Assembly: GCA_004193205.1 (NCBI GenBank)
Contig: RZUM01000018.1
Span: forward strand, 1 to 64,000
Length of the DNA stretch: 64,000 nt
Direction of reading: 5' to 3'
Origin: Gordonia sediminis
Lineage (GTDB): Bacteria; Actinomycetota; Actinomycetes; Mycobacteriales; Mycobacteriaceae
In this document: in pieces, positions 24,275 through 35,048 of the stretch
How positions within the stretch are numbered: position 1 is the first letter of the stretch
How the letters are laid out: each line of letters starts with the position of its first letter
Notes under the pieces: model-generated
What the model was told of the DNA's origin: nothing
Databases searched by the model: none
The model's input: the letters and a program-made list of their open reading frames with translations, nothing else
Translations under genes and position numbers: made by a program

Positions 24275-24856
24275 TCAGCCGTTCGCGCCGCCCAACATGC
24301 CCTGACAGGTGAACAGCCACCTGTCGTCCGCCTGGCGAAGCCAGTAGTAGGTCTCCTCCCGGCCATTCGTCGTTGCCACGACCACCCCGTTGTCGCCCTG
24401 CTCCTGCACCAGCATCAACTTGGTGCTGGTCCGTGCGAAGGAGGTCCGGGGCGGTGGCTTCGGGGCAGTATCGCTCTCCAGGGAGTCACGTACTTGCAGC
24501 AGGAAGTCGATGCAGCGCGGTTCGCCGAACTTCTCGATGACCGCGAGAGCCTGCTTCTGGTCGGTGTATTCGCTGGCGTCGTCGAGGGCTGCGACGAATC
24601 GCTGGGCGGTTTCCTGCAACGACGTCGTCGCCCCTTGCGAGTCGGCGTTGGTGGCGCTGGACTGTGCAACCGCACCGTCTCCGGAATCGTCACCGCCAAA
24701 CACGAGGACTCCCACGACAATCAGGATCACGACGACGACCAGACCCGCCGCCGCCCCGAGCCACACCCTCGTGCGAGAGCTCTTGGCAGACGTTGGCACT
24801 GGCTGTGGTTTACCGGGGGACTTCCCCTCGTGCGCGGTGCTGCCGGGCTTGCTCAT
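24275..24856 (-). CDS. Membrane-anchored protein of unknown function
   Basis: A 193-residue protein with a Lys/Pro/Ser-rich cytosolic tail (about residues 1-30), one transmembrane helix ('VWLGAAAGLVVVVILIVVGV', about 33-54) and an extracytoplasmic domain. That domain begins with a Ser/Thr/Gln-rich linker and continues as a compact alpha/beta region with two Cys ('PRCIDFL', 'LFTCQGML'). The layout resembles the SnoaL-like exposed domains of many mycobacterial membrane proteins, but I do not recognise a specific family. The ATG at 24856 is used; the open frame to 25228 runs back through the divergent promoter. It is convergent with fadD3 and divergent from the kinase at 25086. Confidence 0.65.
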   Translation of the reverse strand: MSKPGSTAHEGKSPGKPQPVPTSAKSSRTRVWLGAAAGLVVVVILIVVGVLVFGGDDSGDGAVAQSSATNADSQGATTSLQETAQRFVAALDDASEYTDQKQALAVIEKFGEPRCIDFLLQVRDSLESDTAPKPPPRTSFARTSTKLMLVQEQGDNGVVVATTNGREETYYWLRQADDRWLFTCQGMLGGANG

Positions 24857-25085
24857 CGACGCTGATAGTCCTTCCGACTCCGTGTTGAACTCTCGGTCCG
24901 GCCTCGGCGGACCGATGCTGTGCAGCAACGCTCCGAGCCGACCCCCGCGAATCGCGCCCAGTCTAGCGCCCGGGGGCATTGCAACCACGGATTTTGGGCG
25001 TTCACCGTCGCACACCACGTTGACCGTGCACGCTTGCGCACTGCGCGCCCCGTCCGATCGTCTTACGATGGACGCGGAGCATGAC

Positions 25086-26588
25086 ATGACCGATACGGTG
25101 ACCGTCGCCAGCGAAAGTGCCGCCTTTCTGGAGCAGATCGGGGCACTCGACTCCGACCACCCTCTGACGCGCATCGACACGCATGCCGCGACCATCCTCC
25201 TGAACGGCTCGCGGGCGTGGAAGTTCAAGCGGCCGGTGCGATTCAGCTACCTCGACTTCAGCACACCCGAGCTGCGCCACGCGGCACTCGATGCGGAGTT
25301 GCGCCTCAATCGCCGTACCGCGCCGGACCTTTATCGTGGCGTTCACGCGGTCCGGCGAGACGCCGACGGCACGTTGTCGCTCGACGGTCCGGGTGAGACG
25401 GTCGACTGGGTGCTGGAGATGACCCGCTTCACCGACGACGCGCTGCTGGTGCGGAAGGCGGAGGCGGGCGCCCTCGACGACCCGATGCTCAGGCGACTCG
25501 CGACAAAGGTCGCCGAACTCCACCGCAGCGCCGAGGTCTGCGACGACGAGGACGGTGCTGCGCGGCTGCGGGCCGTCGTCGACGGCAACGCAACCAGCAT
25601 GTCGAGGTTCCCCGACATCCTCGATCCCCGGCGGGCCGCCGAACTGACCGACCGGTTACGCCACCTCATCGACACCCACGCCGATCTGCTGAACGGCCGC
25701 GCCTGCCGTGGCCGTGTCCGTCACGGTCACGGCGACCTGCATCTGGGCAACATCGCCGTCCTCGACGATGTGCCGGTGCCCTTCGACTGCCTGGAGTTCG
25801 ATGCCGAACTCGCGACGACCGATGTCCTCTACGATCTCGCGTTTCTCCTGATGGATCTCTGGGCGCGCGGACTCTGCCACGAGGCCAACGTCGTCGCCAA
25901 CACGTATTTCGACCTGTCCCCCGACGACGAGGACGACTACGGTCTGCTCCCGCTGGCCATGGGTGTGCGCGCCACCGTCCGTGCGCACGTGTCGGCGGCG
26001 CAGGGCGACGCGGGCCGGGCGCGCGACTTCCTGTCGCTGGCGTTGCGGCTCATCGAACCCGTCGCGCCCCGGCTGGTGGCGATCGGCGGCGGATCGGGCA
26101 CCGGCAAGTCGACGCTGGCCGGGGCCGTCGGCGGCGATCTCGGGGCCGCGCCCGGGGCGCGGATTCTCCGCAGCGATGTGTTGCGCAAGCGGCTCGCCGG
26201 GGTGCCGGCGGAGACCCGGCTGCCCCGATCGGGGTACACCCGCGACATGAGCCGACGGGTCTATGACGACCTGAAGCGTCTGGCCGCCCTCCACCTGACC
26301 GCAGGGATGAGCGTCATCGCCGACGCCGTCTTCGGACGACCGGCGGACCGCACGGCGATCGCCGAGGTGGTGGCGCGGGAGGACTGCCGGTTCACCGGGA
26401 TCTGGCTCGAACTACCCGAGACCGAGCGGATCGCCCGGATCGAAGCCCGCGGACCGGACGCATCGGATGCCGATGCCGGGGTCGCGCGGCGTCAGACCCG
26501 ATCGCTTCAGGCCCCCGAGGACCACTGGTTCACGGTCGACGCCGGTGGCGACGTGTCGTCGTCGGTGCGCCGGCACCTGGCCCGATGA
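25086..26588 (+). CDS. Bifunctional APH-like / P-loop kinase-like protein
   Basis: A 500-residue two-domain protein. The N-terminal half is aminoglycoside-phosphotransferase-like: 'RVRHGHGDLHLGNI' carries the catalytic HGDxHxxN loop, and 'PFDCLEFDAEL' supplies a metal-binding Asp. The C-terminal half (from about residue 330) is an AAA/zeta-toxin-type P-loop kinase with Walker A 'GGGSGTGKSTLA'. Such fusions are widespread and usually labelled ATP-binding or phosphotransferase; their substrate is unknown, and antibiotic resistance should not be assumed. The ATG at 25086 has GGAG at -9; an in-frame ATG at 25068 with no leader is possible. Convergent with lysS (18-base gap). Confidence 0.8.
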   Translation: MTDTVTVASESAAFLEQIGALDSDHPLTRIDTHAATILLNGSRAWKFKRPVRFSYLDFSTPELRHAALDAELRLNRRTAPDLYRGVHAVRRDADGTLSLDGPGETVDWVLEMTRFTDDALLVRKAEAGALDDPMLRRLATKVAELHRSAEVCDDEDGAARLRAVVDGNATSMSRFPDILDPRRAAELTDRLRHLIDTHADLLNGRACRGRVRHGHGDLHLGNIAVLDDVPVPFDCLEFDAELATTDVLYDLAFLLMDLWARGLCHEANVVANTYFDLSPDDEDDYGLLPLAMGVRATVRAHVSAAQGDAGRARDFLSLALRLIEPVAPRLVAIGGGSGTGKSTLAGAVGGDLGAAPGARILRSDVLRKRLAGVPAETRLPRSGYTRDMSRRVYDDLKRLAALHLTAGMSVIADAVFGRPADRTAIAEVVAREDCRFTGIWLELPETERIARIEARGPDASDADAGVARRQTRSLQAPEDHWFTVDAGGDVSSSVRRHLAR

Positions 26589-26606
26589 CCTAACCGCCGA
26601 TGACCC

Positions 26607-28139
<1,533 letters not shown>

Positions 28140-28181
28140 CCGAGAAGATTATCGGACCGCGCAGGTGCTTCTCGATGTCGG

Positions 28182-28601
28182 TCAGTGGGCCGAGATGGCG
28201 GCGAGTTCCTGGTCGCTGACCCGGCCACTGATGCGGGCCCGGCGCAGGGCGCGGTAGCCGCCGACGACGAACCGCGCACCCGTGATGCCGCGGGCCTGCA
28301 GATGCCAGGCCAGCCACTCGGCCTCGTGCCCGTCGTCGCTGATCAGCACCCAGTGGGAGTCGGTGCTCGCGCTGCTCAGCGATTCCGCGCTGCCGGGGGT
28401 GAGACGAGTGAGCGCCTCCGCGGCGTCGATGGCGAGCGCCCCCGACAGCACCCCGTCGCTGTCACGCTTGCGCTGGCTGCGCACGTCGACCGCGGTGATG
28501 CCGGCAGTCACGAGGGCGGTGTACTCGACGGCCTGCACGGACAGAGGCGCGTCGATGGTGGAGGTGGAAGTGACAACGAAGGTGCCGAGTACGGCGGTCA
28601 T
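28182..28601 (-). CDS. Rhodanese-fold protein lacking a catalytic cysteine
   Basis: A 139-residue single rhodanese-like domain: 'TAVDVRSQRKRDSDG' corresponds to the first conserved 'DVR' motif, and 'VLISDDGHEAEWLAWHLQARGI' to the active-site loop and following helix. The loop has Ser-Asp-Asp where active sulphurtransferases have Cys, and the whole protein contains no cysteine. A direct sulphur-carrier role is therefore unlikely; a regulatory or scaffold role is possible. The ATG at 28601 has AGGACAT upstream. It is preceded by a Cys-rich leader ORF at 28668-28703, implying control by cysteine supply. Confidence 0.75.
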   Translation of the reverse strand: MTAVLGTFVVTSTSTIDAPLSVQAVEYTALVTAGITAVDVRSQRKRDSDGVLSGALAIDAAEALTRLTPGSAESLSSASTDSHWVLISDDGHEAEWLAWHLQARGITGARFVVGGYRALRRARISGRVSDQELAAISAH

Positions 28602-28667
28602 GAGATGTCCTGGGGGTGATCGAATTGAGCGGGGGTCGTCGAAGAAGGGCGGCCGCAGATGCGGAAC

Positions 28668-28703
28668 TCAGCCCTGACAACACTCCAGACAGCTCTTGAT
28701 CAC
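28668..28703 (-). CDS. Cysteine-rich leader peptide upstream of the rhodanese-like gene
   Basis: An 11-codon ORF, V-I-K-S-C-L-E-C-C-Q-G, begins at a GTG (28703) and ends at TGA 66 bases before the rhodanese ATG. Three of its eleven codons are Cys, including a Cys-Cys pair near the end. Short polycysteine ORFs at the 5' end of transcripts act as cysteine-responsive attenuators in mycobacteria, including one upstream of a rhodanese-like gene. No clear Shine-Dalgarno sequence precedes the GTG, which would fit a leaderless mRNA; I do not see a convincing -10. A CCGCA/TGCGG hairpin (28645-28665 region) follows. Function here is inferred from that precedent. Confidence 0.6.
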   Translation of the reverse strand: MIKSCLECCQG

Positions 28704-28755
28704 GGCGAACAGTTTGCCATAGATCGCGATCGGGCACCACCCCTCCGGTGGACGG

Positions 28756-29023
28756 GAGTGGTCTCGGTACGTCCTCGCCTGGCGGCTCGGACTACTCGAC
28801 CAGCAGAAAACGGCGCACCAACCGCTGATCGAGTAGCGACGAACCCCAACCGCTGATCGAGTAGCGACGAACGAAGTGAGGAGCGTATCGAGATCAACCA
28901 GCGGAAAGCGGAGTGGTCTCGATACGTCCTCGCCTAGCGGCTCGGACTACTCGACCAGCAGAAAACGGCGCACCAACCGCTGATCGAGTAGCGACGAACG
29001 AAGTGAGGAGCGTATCGAGATCA
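28756..29023. repeat. Extragenic palindromic repeat block between coaX and the rhodanese unit
   Basis: This block occupies the 346-base stretch (28704-29049) between coaX and the leader ORF. Two long copies (28756-28845 and 28911-29023, offset 155) share GAGTGGTCTCG, TACGTCCTCGCCT, ACTACTCGACCAGCAG and CCGCTGATCGAGTAGCGACG. Inverted arms (GGTCTCG/CGAGATC, CTACTCGACCAG/CTGATCGAGTAG) give strong secondary structure. I see no gene in it. Confidence 0.85.
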
Positions 29024-29049
29024 CCTTGCGCGCAAGAGCCAACCCGACC

Positions 29050-29853
29050 TCAGCGGCGTCGCTGCACCTTGGACCGTTCGTGCACGATCCGAAGACCGTC
29101 GAGCGTGAGATAGGGATGGTGGACGGTCAGCGTCTCGCACTCGTCGAACATGAGCGGCGCGAGATAACCGGTGGCGACGACGGTGACGTCGTCGGAATCG
29201 AATCCGTCGACGGTGTCGCGGACCCGATCGACGAGTCCGTCGACCTGCCCGGCGAATCCGTAGAGGATGCCCGACTGCAGCGCTTCGACTGTGTTCTTGC
29301 CCAGCACGCTACGCGGGGGCATCAACTCGACCTTACGCACGGTCACGGTGTGTTCGGACAACGCCTCCACCGCCAGATTCACGCCGGGTGCGATGGCGCC
29401 GCCGAGGAATTCGCCCTTGGCCGAGATGGCGTCGACTACGGTCGCGGTGCCGAAGGCCACCACGATGCAGGGGCCATCGGGGTAATTGTGGTGCGCCGCC
29501 AAGCAGTTCGCGACGCGGTCGGTCCCGACCTCTTTCGGGTTGTCGACGAGCAGCGGAACCCCGGTCCGCACACCGGGTTCCAGCAGCACGTGGTGATGGC
29601 CGCCGCCGAAGTAGCGCGGCACCATCACGCGCAGTTCCCGCAGCAGCGACGGCACCGTCGAGAGCGCGGCCACCCCGGTCACCTGTTCGATGTCGGAGCC
29701 GAGCAGTCCGCGGATCTGCAACGCGAGTTCGTCGGAAGTCAGGTTGGGATCGGTGTGGATTCGCCAGTCCCGCACCATCGTCGCGTGGTCACCGACACCG
29801 GCGAAGACCCCGAGGTGGATGTTGGTGTTCCCGACGTCGACGGTGAGCAGCAT
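29050..29853 (-). CDS. coaX: Type III pantothenate kinase
   Basis: A 267-residue ASKHA-fold kinase performing the first step of CoA synthesis, the phosphorylation of pantothenate. Motifs: 'LLTVDVGNTNIHLGVF' (phosphate 1), 'GTDRVANCLAAHHNY' (substrate/phosphate 2 region) and 'VVAFGTATVVDAISAKGEFLGGAI' (adenosine motif). The ATG at 29853 is one base past the panD stop, so panC...panD-coaX form a pantothenate-to-phosphopantothenate run, as in mycobacteria. The open frame to 30108 overlaps panD and is not used. Confidence 0.95.
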   Translation of the reverse strand: MLLTVDVGNTNIHLGVFAGVGDHATMVRDWRIHTDPNLTSDELALQIRGLLGSDIEQVTGVAALSTVPSLLRELRVMVPRYFGGGHHHVLLEPGVRTGVPLLVDNPKEVGTDRVANCLAAHHNYPDGPCIVVAFGTATVVDAISAKGEFLGGAIAPGVNLAVEALSEHTVTVRKVELMPPRSVLGKNTVEALQSGILYGFAGQVDGLVDRVRDTVDGFDSDDVTVVATGYLAPLMFDECETLTVHHPYLTLDGLRIVHERSKVQRRR

Positions 29854-29854
29854 G

Positions 29855-30280
29855 TCAGGCGGGCGCCTGCACCAGTTCACGCGGGTCGAGCAGCCCGGAG
29901 CCCGCCGGGGCGTGGGCGGGATCAGTGCCGGACTCCAGCGCCCGGTTCGCCTCGTCGACGAACACCACCGACGGCGAGTAATCGCGCAGTTCCGCCTCGT
30001 CCATGATGCCGTAGGCGATGATGATGACGAGGTCACCAGGATGCACGAGATGAGCTGCGGCACCGTTGATGCCGATGACACCGGACCCGCGCTCCCCGGC
30101 GATGACATAGGTCTCGAGGCGCGCGCCGTTGTCGATGTCGACGATGGCGACCTGCTCTCCCTCGATCAGGTCGGCGGCGTCGAGGAGGTCCTGGTCGATC
30201 GTCACCGAGCCGACGTAATGCAGGTCCGCCTGGGTGACCCGGGCGCGGTGGATCTTCGATTTCATCATGGTGCGGAACAT
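29855..30280 (-). CDS. panD: Aspartate 1-decarboxylase (pyruvoyl proenzyme)
   Basis: A 141-residue proenzyme making beta-alanine from aspartate for pantothenate. The self-cleavage site is Gly24-Ser25 in 'HYVGSVTID', which generates the pyruvoyl group; '[16 protein letters not shown]' is a canonical N terminus, so the ATG at 30280 is secure. '[20 protein letters not shown]' is the other conserved block. The C-terminal tail after about residue 115 is longer than in E. coli, as in other actinobacteria. Confidence 0.96.
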   Translation of the reverse strand: MFRTMMKSKIHRARVTQADLHYVGSVTIDQDLLDAADLIEGEQVAIVDIDNGARLETYVIAGERGSGVIGINGAAAHLVHPGDLVIIIAYGIMDEAELRDYSPSVVFVDEANRALESGTDPAHAPAGSGLLDPRELVQAPA

Positions 30281-30300
30281 GACTGGGGGTTCCCTTCGTC

Positions 30301-30367
30301 GGTGTCTGGTGGTCACTGCCGTCTGATGGTCAGTGCCGTCGGGTGGTCAGGGCCGTTTGATGGTCAG
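30301..30367. repeat. 17-bp tandem repeat between panD and panC
   Basis: Four copies of a 17-base unit (TGCCGTCTGATGGTCAG and variants) start at 30301, 30317, 30334 and 30351; the first is shorter and diverged. The last unit contains the panC stop codon. The short array could vary in copy number by slippage. Confidence 0.8.
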
Positions 30368-31296
30368 GGGTGGTTGGTGCGTTCGGGGTCGCGGTTTGCG
30401 AAGCCGGTGCCGATGGCGACGCCGACGTTGTCGATCAGGCGGGCGGGGCCGACCCGGGCGGCGATCAGCAGGCGGCCGTCGCCGAGTTCGGGCGGTTCCT
30501 CGAGTTGGCGGCCGCGCAGTTCGAGGTAGTCCACCCGGATCTGCGGATGGGCGTCGAGAACCGATTGCGCCGCAGCGACGATCGCGTCACGTCCGCCCGC
30601 GGCAGCATGGGCGCCGGCGACCAGCGCCGCGGACAGGGTGGTGGCCAGCTCCCGCTCGTCGTCGTCGAGATAACGGTTGCGCGAGGACATCGCGAGACCG
30701 TCGGCCTCGCGGACCGTCGGCACCCCGACGATGTCGACGTCCACGTTGAGGTCGGTCACCATCTGCCGGATCAGCACCAGCTGCTGATAGTCCTTCTCAC
30801 CGAAGAAGGCGGCGTGCGGTGCGGTGATGTTCAGCAGTTTGAGGACGACGGTCAGCATGCCGGCGAAATGTGTGGGCCGCGAGGCACCTTCGAGGATTTC
30901 ACCGGTGGGGCCGGGTTGCACCGTGGTGCGTGGCCCGGTGGGATACATACCCGACGCCGTCGGGGCGAAGACGAGTTCCACGCCCAGCGGACGGAGCAGT
31001 GCGAGGTCGGCGTCGAAGGTGCGCGGATACGCGTCGAGGTCCTCGCCGGCACCGAACTGCAGTGGGTTGACGAAGATCGACACGATGACGACCGTGTTGC
31101 CGTGCCGCTTGGCCGCCCGGACGAGTTCGAGGTGTCCCGCGTGCAGCGCACCCATCGTCGGGACGAGGACCACGCGCTTGCCGGCCCGCCGCAGCGCCGT
31201 GCTCACCCGGTGCAGGGTGGCCGGGTCGCGGTGGACGGTGAGTTCGCCCGGGGTGTAGGCGTCGGACAATTCGTTCCGGGTCAGATCGGTGGTCAT
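30364..31296 (-). CDS. panC: Pantothenate synthetase
   Basis: A 310-residue ligase joining pantoate and beta-alanine via a pantoyl-adenylate. Motifs: '[17 protein letters not shown]' (HxGH nucleotide motif), '[17 protein letters not shown]' and '[13 protein letters not shown]' (KMSKS-like and active-site loop). The ATG at 31296 overlaps the stop of the upstream Rossmann-like gene (ATGA). panC and panD are separated by an 83-base gap holding a tandem repeat. Confidence 0.96.
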   Translation of the reverse strand: MTTDLTRNELSDAYTPGELTVHRDPATLHRVSTALRRAGKRVVLVPTMGALHAGHLELVRAAKRHGNTVVIVSIFVNPLQFGAGEDLDAYPRTFDADLALLRPLGVELVFAPTASGMYPTGPRTTVQPGPTGEILEGASRPTHFAGMLTVVLKLLNITAPHAAFFGEKDYQQLVLIRQMVTDLNVDVDIVGVPTVREADGLAMSSRNRYLDDDERELATTLSAALVAGAHAAAGGRDAIVAAAQSVLDAHPQIRVDYLELRGRQLEEPPELGDGRLLIAARVGPARLIDNVGVAIGTGFANRDPERTNHP

Positions 31297-32300
31297 GACA
31301 CCTCCAGCACATCGAGCAATTCGGGTGGCGCGTCGGTGTATGTCGCGGTGCGGCGGCCCAGCACGCGGTACGCCTCGGCGATCGAGACCGCAGCGTCGCG
31401 TCGGTCGGCGGGGAGCTCGCGCAGCGCGGCGAGATGATCGGCGACGGCGACGGCGTCGCCGCGGGCGACGGGTCCGGTCAGGGCTCGGGGACCGAGTTCG
31501 AGCACGTTCTGCAGCGACGCGGTGACCAGTGGGCCGAGGATGCGTTCGGCGAGCATCGTGCCGCTGCCGTCGACGGTCGCGGCACCACGTCCCGAGGAGC
31601 CGACGGCCCGGTCGATCGCGGCGTTGAGCACGGCGACCGCATCGCAGATCAGGGTGATCAGGTGGTTGGCCCCGTGGGCCAGGGCCGCGTGATAGAGGAC
31701 GCGATCGTCCTCGGCGATCCGGACGGGCTCACCACCCATCTCGAGGACCAGCGACTGCGCGATCGCGAAGCCGAGTTCGTCGGCGGCGGTCACCCCGAAG
31801 CAGGCGTGGCGAAGCCGGGCGGTGTCCTCGTCGGTGCCGACAAAGGTCATCGCCGGGTGGATGGCCAGCGGGAGCGCACCGAGTGCGGCCAGCGGGGCGA
31901 GCACACCCACGCCTTTGGCCCCGGCGGTGTGGGCGACGAGCGTGTTGGGTCGCAGAGCGCCCGATCGAGCGATGTCGTCGACGACACCGGGGAGGGCGGC
32001 GTCGGGGACCGCGAGCAACAGCAGCTCCGAGCGGGCCACCACCGCGGCGAGGTCGAGGATCTGCGATTCGGGGAGACGCTGCGCGGTGCGGCGCCGTGAC
32101 GCGTCGGACCGGGCCACGACCGCACCGACGACGTGACCGGCCCCTTCGAGGGCTGCGCCGAGGGCGGTGCCGACCCGACCTGCGGAGACGACGCCGACGG
32201 TCAGTCGCGCAGGTGTGGGCAGATTCGAGACGCCGGGAAGGTAGGGGGGAGCACCGGATGGACCCGTGACAGGGTCGGATGCATCGCTCGGTGAGGTCAC
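31293..32300 (-). CDS. Rossmann-like / DUF2520 protein (Rv3603c-like)
   Basis: A 335-residue putative oxidoreductase. The N-terminal Rossmann fold shows '[19 protein letters not shown]' (GxxxGxG-type) followed by '[14 protein letters not shown]' and '[10 protein letters not shown]'; the C-terminal half is helical DUF2520 ('[21 protein letters not shown]'). It resembles ketopantoate-reductase/pyrroline-carboxylate-reductase-type folds, and sits directly upstream of panC (ATGA overlap), so a role linked to pantothenate is plausible but unproven. The GTG at 32300 with GGAGGA upstream is chosen; the long open frame above it crosses the DUF6779 gene. Confidence 0.85.
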   Translation of the reverse strand: MTSPSDASDPVTGPSGAPPYLPGVSNLPTPARLTVGVVSAGRVGTALGAALEGAGHVVGAVVARSDASRRRTAQRLPESQILDLAAVVARSELLLLAVPDAALPGVVDDIARSGALRPNTLVAHTAGAKGVGVLAPLAALGALPLAIHPAMTFVGTDEDTARLRHACFGVTAADELGFAIAQSLVLEMGGEPVRIAEDDRVLYHAALAHGANHLITLICDAVAVLNAAIDRAVGSSGRGAATVDGSGTMLAERILGPLVTASLQNVLELGPRALTGPVARGDAVAVADHLAALRELPADRRDAAVSIAEAYRVLGRRTATYTDAPPELLDVLEVS

Positions 32301-32448
32301 CGCTGTCCTCCGATTTCCGTTCCAGTCCCTCCCGCCTCTGTCGAGGTGTGGGGCGGCCGCCAACGGCCCGGGTACCAGACGTACGAAGCAAGGGTAGGAC
32401 GTCAGAACACTCCGAGGCCAACCTCTGTGACGCGATTCACCCGTCGGT

Positions 32449-33531
32449 TCAGTGCTCGCGACGGCGCCGGCCGGCGTCCGGCGCACCCGACTGCCGCAAT
32501 TGGCTGAGCAGTTCCGCGACCGGCAGCCCGGCGGAATGCGCGTTCTCGCCCTCTTCGTCGGCGCGGCGGCGTCGGCGCCCACCGAACATCGCGGCCGCGT
32601 TCTCGCCCGAGGTCTCGTGGCGGCCGACGGTCCCGAAGGCCGGTACCGGCGACTCGGTCGCGGCGGCGTCCCCTCCGGCCCATTCGTCTCCTGCCCACTC
32701 CTGCGCCGGGGCCTCCTCGGAGACCCCCTCCTCCTCGAAGCCCACCGCCTCTTCGGCGGGCACCGTCTCCTCGCCCGGCACCGTTTCCTCGGGCTCCGCG
32801 AGCACCGCATCCTCGACCTCGTCGGTGGCCCCGGCCATTTCCTCCGCGGCGATGCTGCCCGACATCGGCTCCTCGTCGGTGACGATCGGGATGATCTCGG
32901 TCATGGCATTGGGGTCGACGTCGGCGTGGATGTGCCGGCCCAGGTCGGTGGCCGGTGCCGTCGCGGCGAAGTCACGTGCGGCCAGCGCGCTGTCGTCGGT
33001 GCGAAAGCCCTCGGCGGCGCCGTACTCACCGCTGCCGTACTCACCGCCGAGCCCGGTGGCGAGTTCACGCATCTTCTCGCTGGGCAACGCAACGCGCGTA
33101 TCCGGGAGCGGTTCACCGAGCAATGCCTCCAGGCTCGCCCGCAGCGAGAGCACCTGCGCCTTCAGCTCGGCGAGTTCCTCGTTGGTCTCCGCGGTGAGCT
33201 CCTTGCGGATCGTGGTCTCGACATCGAGTTCGTACTGTCGGCGGGCGGCGATCTCCCGCTCGAGCTGCAGCTCGTAGACGAGTCGCAGATCGCGACTCTT
33301 GGCCTCGGCACTCTCGGCCTGCCGCCGGAACTTGGTGACCAGGATGGCCCCGATGACCGCGGCCCACAGGGCGGCGATCACCGCGAGCGACCCGGCGACG
33401 GACAACTGGTCGGAGAACACCATCAGCACGCTGGCGACGATCGCCAGCACGATGAGCAGACCCAGCAACCACTGTCCCACCGACCTGCCGGAACGCCGCG
33501 ACTCGGTGGAACGGCCATTTGGGGTCGTCAT
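32449..33531 (-). CDS. DUF6779-like membrane/coiled-coil protein (Rv3604c-like)
   Basis: A 360-residue protein conserved beside the folate genes of mycolic-acid actinomycetes. Two transmembrane helices lie near the N terminus ('WLLGLLIVLAIVASVLMVF', 'VAGSLAVIAALWAAVIGAILV'), followed by a charged coiled coil ('LQLEREIAARRQYELDVETTIRKE' region, about residues 85-140). A long acidic, Glu/Ala-rich, probably disordered tail ends in 'GGRRRRRADEE' and 'LLSQLRQSG'. The topology suggests a membrane anchor with a cytosolic scaffold tail. Function unknown. Confidence 0.8.
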   Translation of the reverse strand: MTTPNGRSTESRRSGRSVGQWLLGLLIVLAIVASVLMVFSDQLSVAGSLAVIAALWAAVIGAILVTKFRRQAESAEAKSRDLRLVYELQLEREIAARRQYELDVETTIRKELTAETNEELAELKAQVLSLRASLEALLGEPLPDTRVALPSEKMRELATGLGGEYGSGEYGAAEGFRTDDSALAARDFAATAPATDLGRHIHADVDPNAMTEIIPIVTDEEPMSGSIAAEEMAGATDEVEDAVLAEPEETVPGEETVPAEEAVGFEEEGVSEEAPAQEWAGDEWAGGDAAATESPVPAFGTVGRHETSGENAAAMFGGRRRRRADEEGENAHSAGLPVAELLSQLRQSGAPDAGRRRREH

Positions 33532-33610
33532 GATCGTGAACTTACCGCTTTACCGGACTGATATCGGCGAACCGGGGCGGAGAGTCACGATTCGACGCGC
33601 CTGCGCACAC

Positions 33611-34144
33611 TCAGGCCGGGCCCGGGTGACGGCCGCCGACGGCGTCGTCGGTCGGATCGTCGGGGGCCCGGCAGCAGTATTCGAGCCACAGCGCGGCGGC
33701 GACGAGGACGACGCCGCCGATCAAACCGATGATCGCGCCGGGACGATCGTGGTTGGCGGCGGCGAGATCGTGACGGGTCAACAGGAACACCAGCAGTCCC
33801 GCCCACACCCCGACCGCGATCGCTCCCAGGATCGCCGAGGCCTTGGCCAGTGCCAGTACCCGCGCCGCCGTCAGCGGATGCAGCTGCCCCCTCGCCCGGC
33901 CCACCTGCCGGTCGGCCACCCGCGCCCGGACGACGAACGCGATGACGACCTCGAGCACGGCGAGGATGTACAGCACGAGCCCGGCCAGCAGCGGCATCGG
34001 CGGCAGGCTGTTGTAGTTGTAGCGGACCAGGATCCAGGCGACCACGCCGACGACCACGGCGATCAGCGCGAGATCGCGGATCCGGGTGGGCCCGAGTTGG
34101 GGTTCTTCTTCCTTGCGTCCGGACGGGGTCTTGGGTGCGGTCAT
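33611..34144 (-). CDS. DUF3180 membrane protein (Rv3605c-like)
   Basis: A 177-residue integral membrane protein. It has four predicted helices: '[19 protein letters not shown]', '[21 protein letters not shown]', '[15 protein letters not shown]' and '[20 protein letters not shown]'. The conserved central segment '[26 protein letters not shown]' is typical of DUF3180 proteins. The ATG at 34144 overlaps the folK stop by four bases; it is translationally coupled to folate biosynthesis although its role is unknown. Confidence 0.85.
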   Translation of the reverse strand: MTAPKTPSGRKEEEPQLGPTRIRDLALIAVVVGVVAWILVRYNYNSLPPMPLLAGLVLYILAVLEVVIAFVVRARVADRQVGRARGQLHPLTAARVLALAKASAILGAIAVGVWAGLLVFLLTRHDLAAANHDRPGAIIGLIGGVVLVAAALWLEYCCRAPDDPTDDAVGGRHPGPA

Positions 34145-34677
34145 GCCGACCTCACCGCCGGGAGATCGGCGACGGCCACGACCCCGGCGACCTCGTCGGG
34201 AGCCAGAGCCGCGATCAACTCGACGACCGGACGCACTCCGTCGGGCGTCCACAGAGTGGCCTCGGGGTCGATCTCGGCCCAGGGCACGAGTACGAAGGCA
34301 CGCTGCGCAGCGCGCGGATGCGGCAGTTGCAGCCTCGGATCGTCGCTGAGCACGACGGTGCCGGCCATCGAGACGGTGATCACGTCGACGTCGAGGGTTC
34401 GCGGGCCCCAGCGGACCTCCCGGGTGCGGTCGGCGGCCTGTTCGAGTTCGGCGCCGATCGACAGCCATTCGTCGGGGGTGTGCGGCCCCTCGACCAGCAG
34501 GGTCACGTTGTAGAAGTCGTCCTGGTCGACGCCGCCCCACGGCGGCGTCGCGTATACCCGCGACACCGCGACGAGTTCGTCGGCGAACCGCCGCACCACC
34601 GTCGTCAGAAGCGCGAGCCGGTCGCCCACATTCGATCCGGCAGACAACACCGCGCGGGTCGTCGGGCCGGCCGTCAT
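34141..34677 (-). CDS. folK: HPPK, 6-hydroxymethyl-dihydropterin pyrophosphokinase
   Basis: A 178-residue folate-pathway kinase transferring pyrophosphate from ATP to 6-hydroxymethyl-7,8-dihydropterin. Signature '[14 protein letters not shown]' gives the Mg-binding Asp pair, and '[13 protein letters not shown]' the N-terminal motif; '[18 protein letters not shown]' is the C-terminal conserved block. The ATG at 34677 overlaps the folB stop (ATGA). Part of the folE-folP-folB-folK operon. Confidence 0.95.
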   Translation of the reverse strand: MTAGPTTRAVLSAGSNVGDRLALLTTVVRRFADELVAVSRVYATPPWGGVDQDDFYNVTLLVEGPHTPDEWLSIGAELEQAADRTREVRWGPRTLDVDVITVSMAGTVVLSDDPRLQLPHPRAAQRAFVLVPWAEIDPEATLWTPDGVRPVVELIAALAPDEVAGVVAVADLPAVRSA

Positions 34678-35048
34678 CGGGCCATCCCCTTGCGCGAGCG
34701 GCGGGTGACGACGGCGACGTCGGCGAACTGCAGCGGGATGGGCGCGTGCGGTTTGTGCACGGTCACCTCGCAGGCGACGATACGTTCGTCGTCCATGATC
34801 GCCTCTGCGACGCGCCCGCCGACCGCCTCGATGAGGTTGTACGGTTCGCCGGCGACGATGTCGTGCGCGGTCTGCGCGAGTTCCCCGTAGTCGACGGTGT
34901 CGGCGAGATCGTCCGACGCCGCCGCCTCGGCGAGATCCAGCCACAGCGTGATGTCGACGATGAAGTCCTGCCCGTCCCGGCGTTCGTGGTCGAAGACGCC
35001 GTGGTGGCCGCGGACGACGAGTCCGCGCAGTTCGATCCGGTCGGCCAT
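34674..35048 (-). CDS. folB: Dihydroneopterin aldolase
   Basis: A 124-residue aldolase converting dihydroneopterin to 6-hydroxymethyl-dihydropterin and glycolaldehyde. '[29 protein letters not shown]' holds the conserved Gly-x-x-Gly/Glu region, and '[11 protein letters not shown]' the catalytic Lys. Overlaps folP by TGATG and folK by ATGA, so stoichiometric translation of the pathway is likely. Confidence 0.95.
   Translation of the reverse strand: MADRIELRGLVVRGHHGVFDHERRDGQDFIVDITLWLDLAEAAASDDLADTVDYGELAQTAHDIVAGEPYNLIEAVGGRVAEAIMDDERIVACEVTVHKPHAPIPLQFADVAVVTRRSRKGMAR

Noticed and set aside
25086-26588. Aminoglycoside resistance gene
   Set aside because: The APH-like half carries the general kinase loop but is fused to a P-loop kinase in a widespread fusion; nothing points to antibiotic modification.
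32449-33531. Repetitive Glu/Ala-rich tail as a sign of a frameshift
   Set aside because: The frame stays open with normal codon use and ends in a conserved-looking segment; an acidic disordered tail is the simpler reading.
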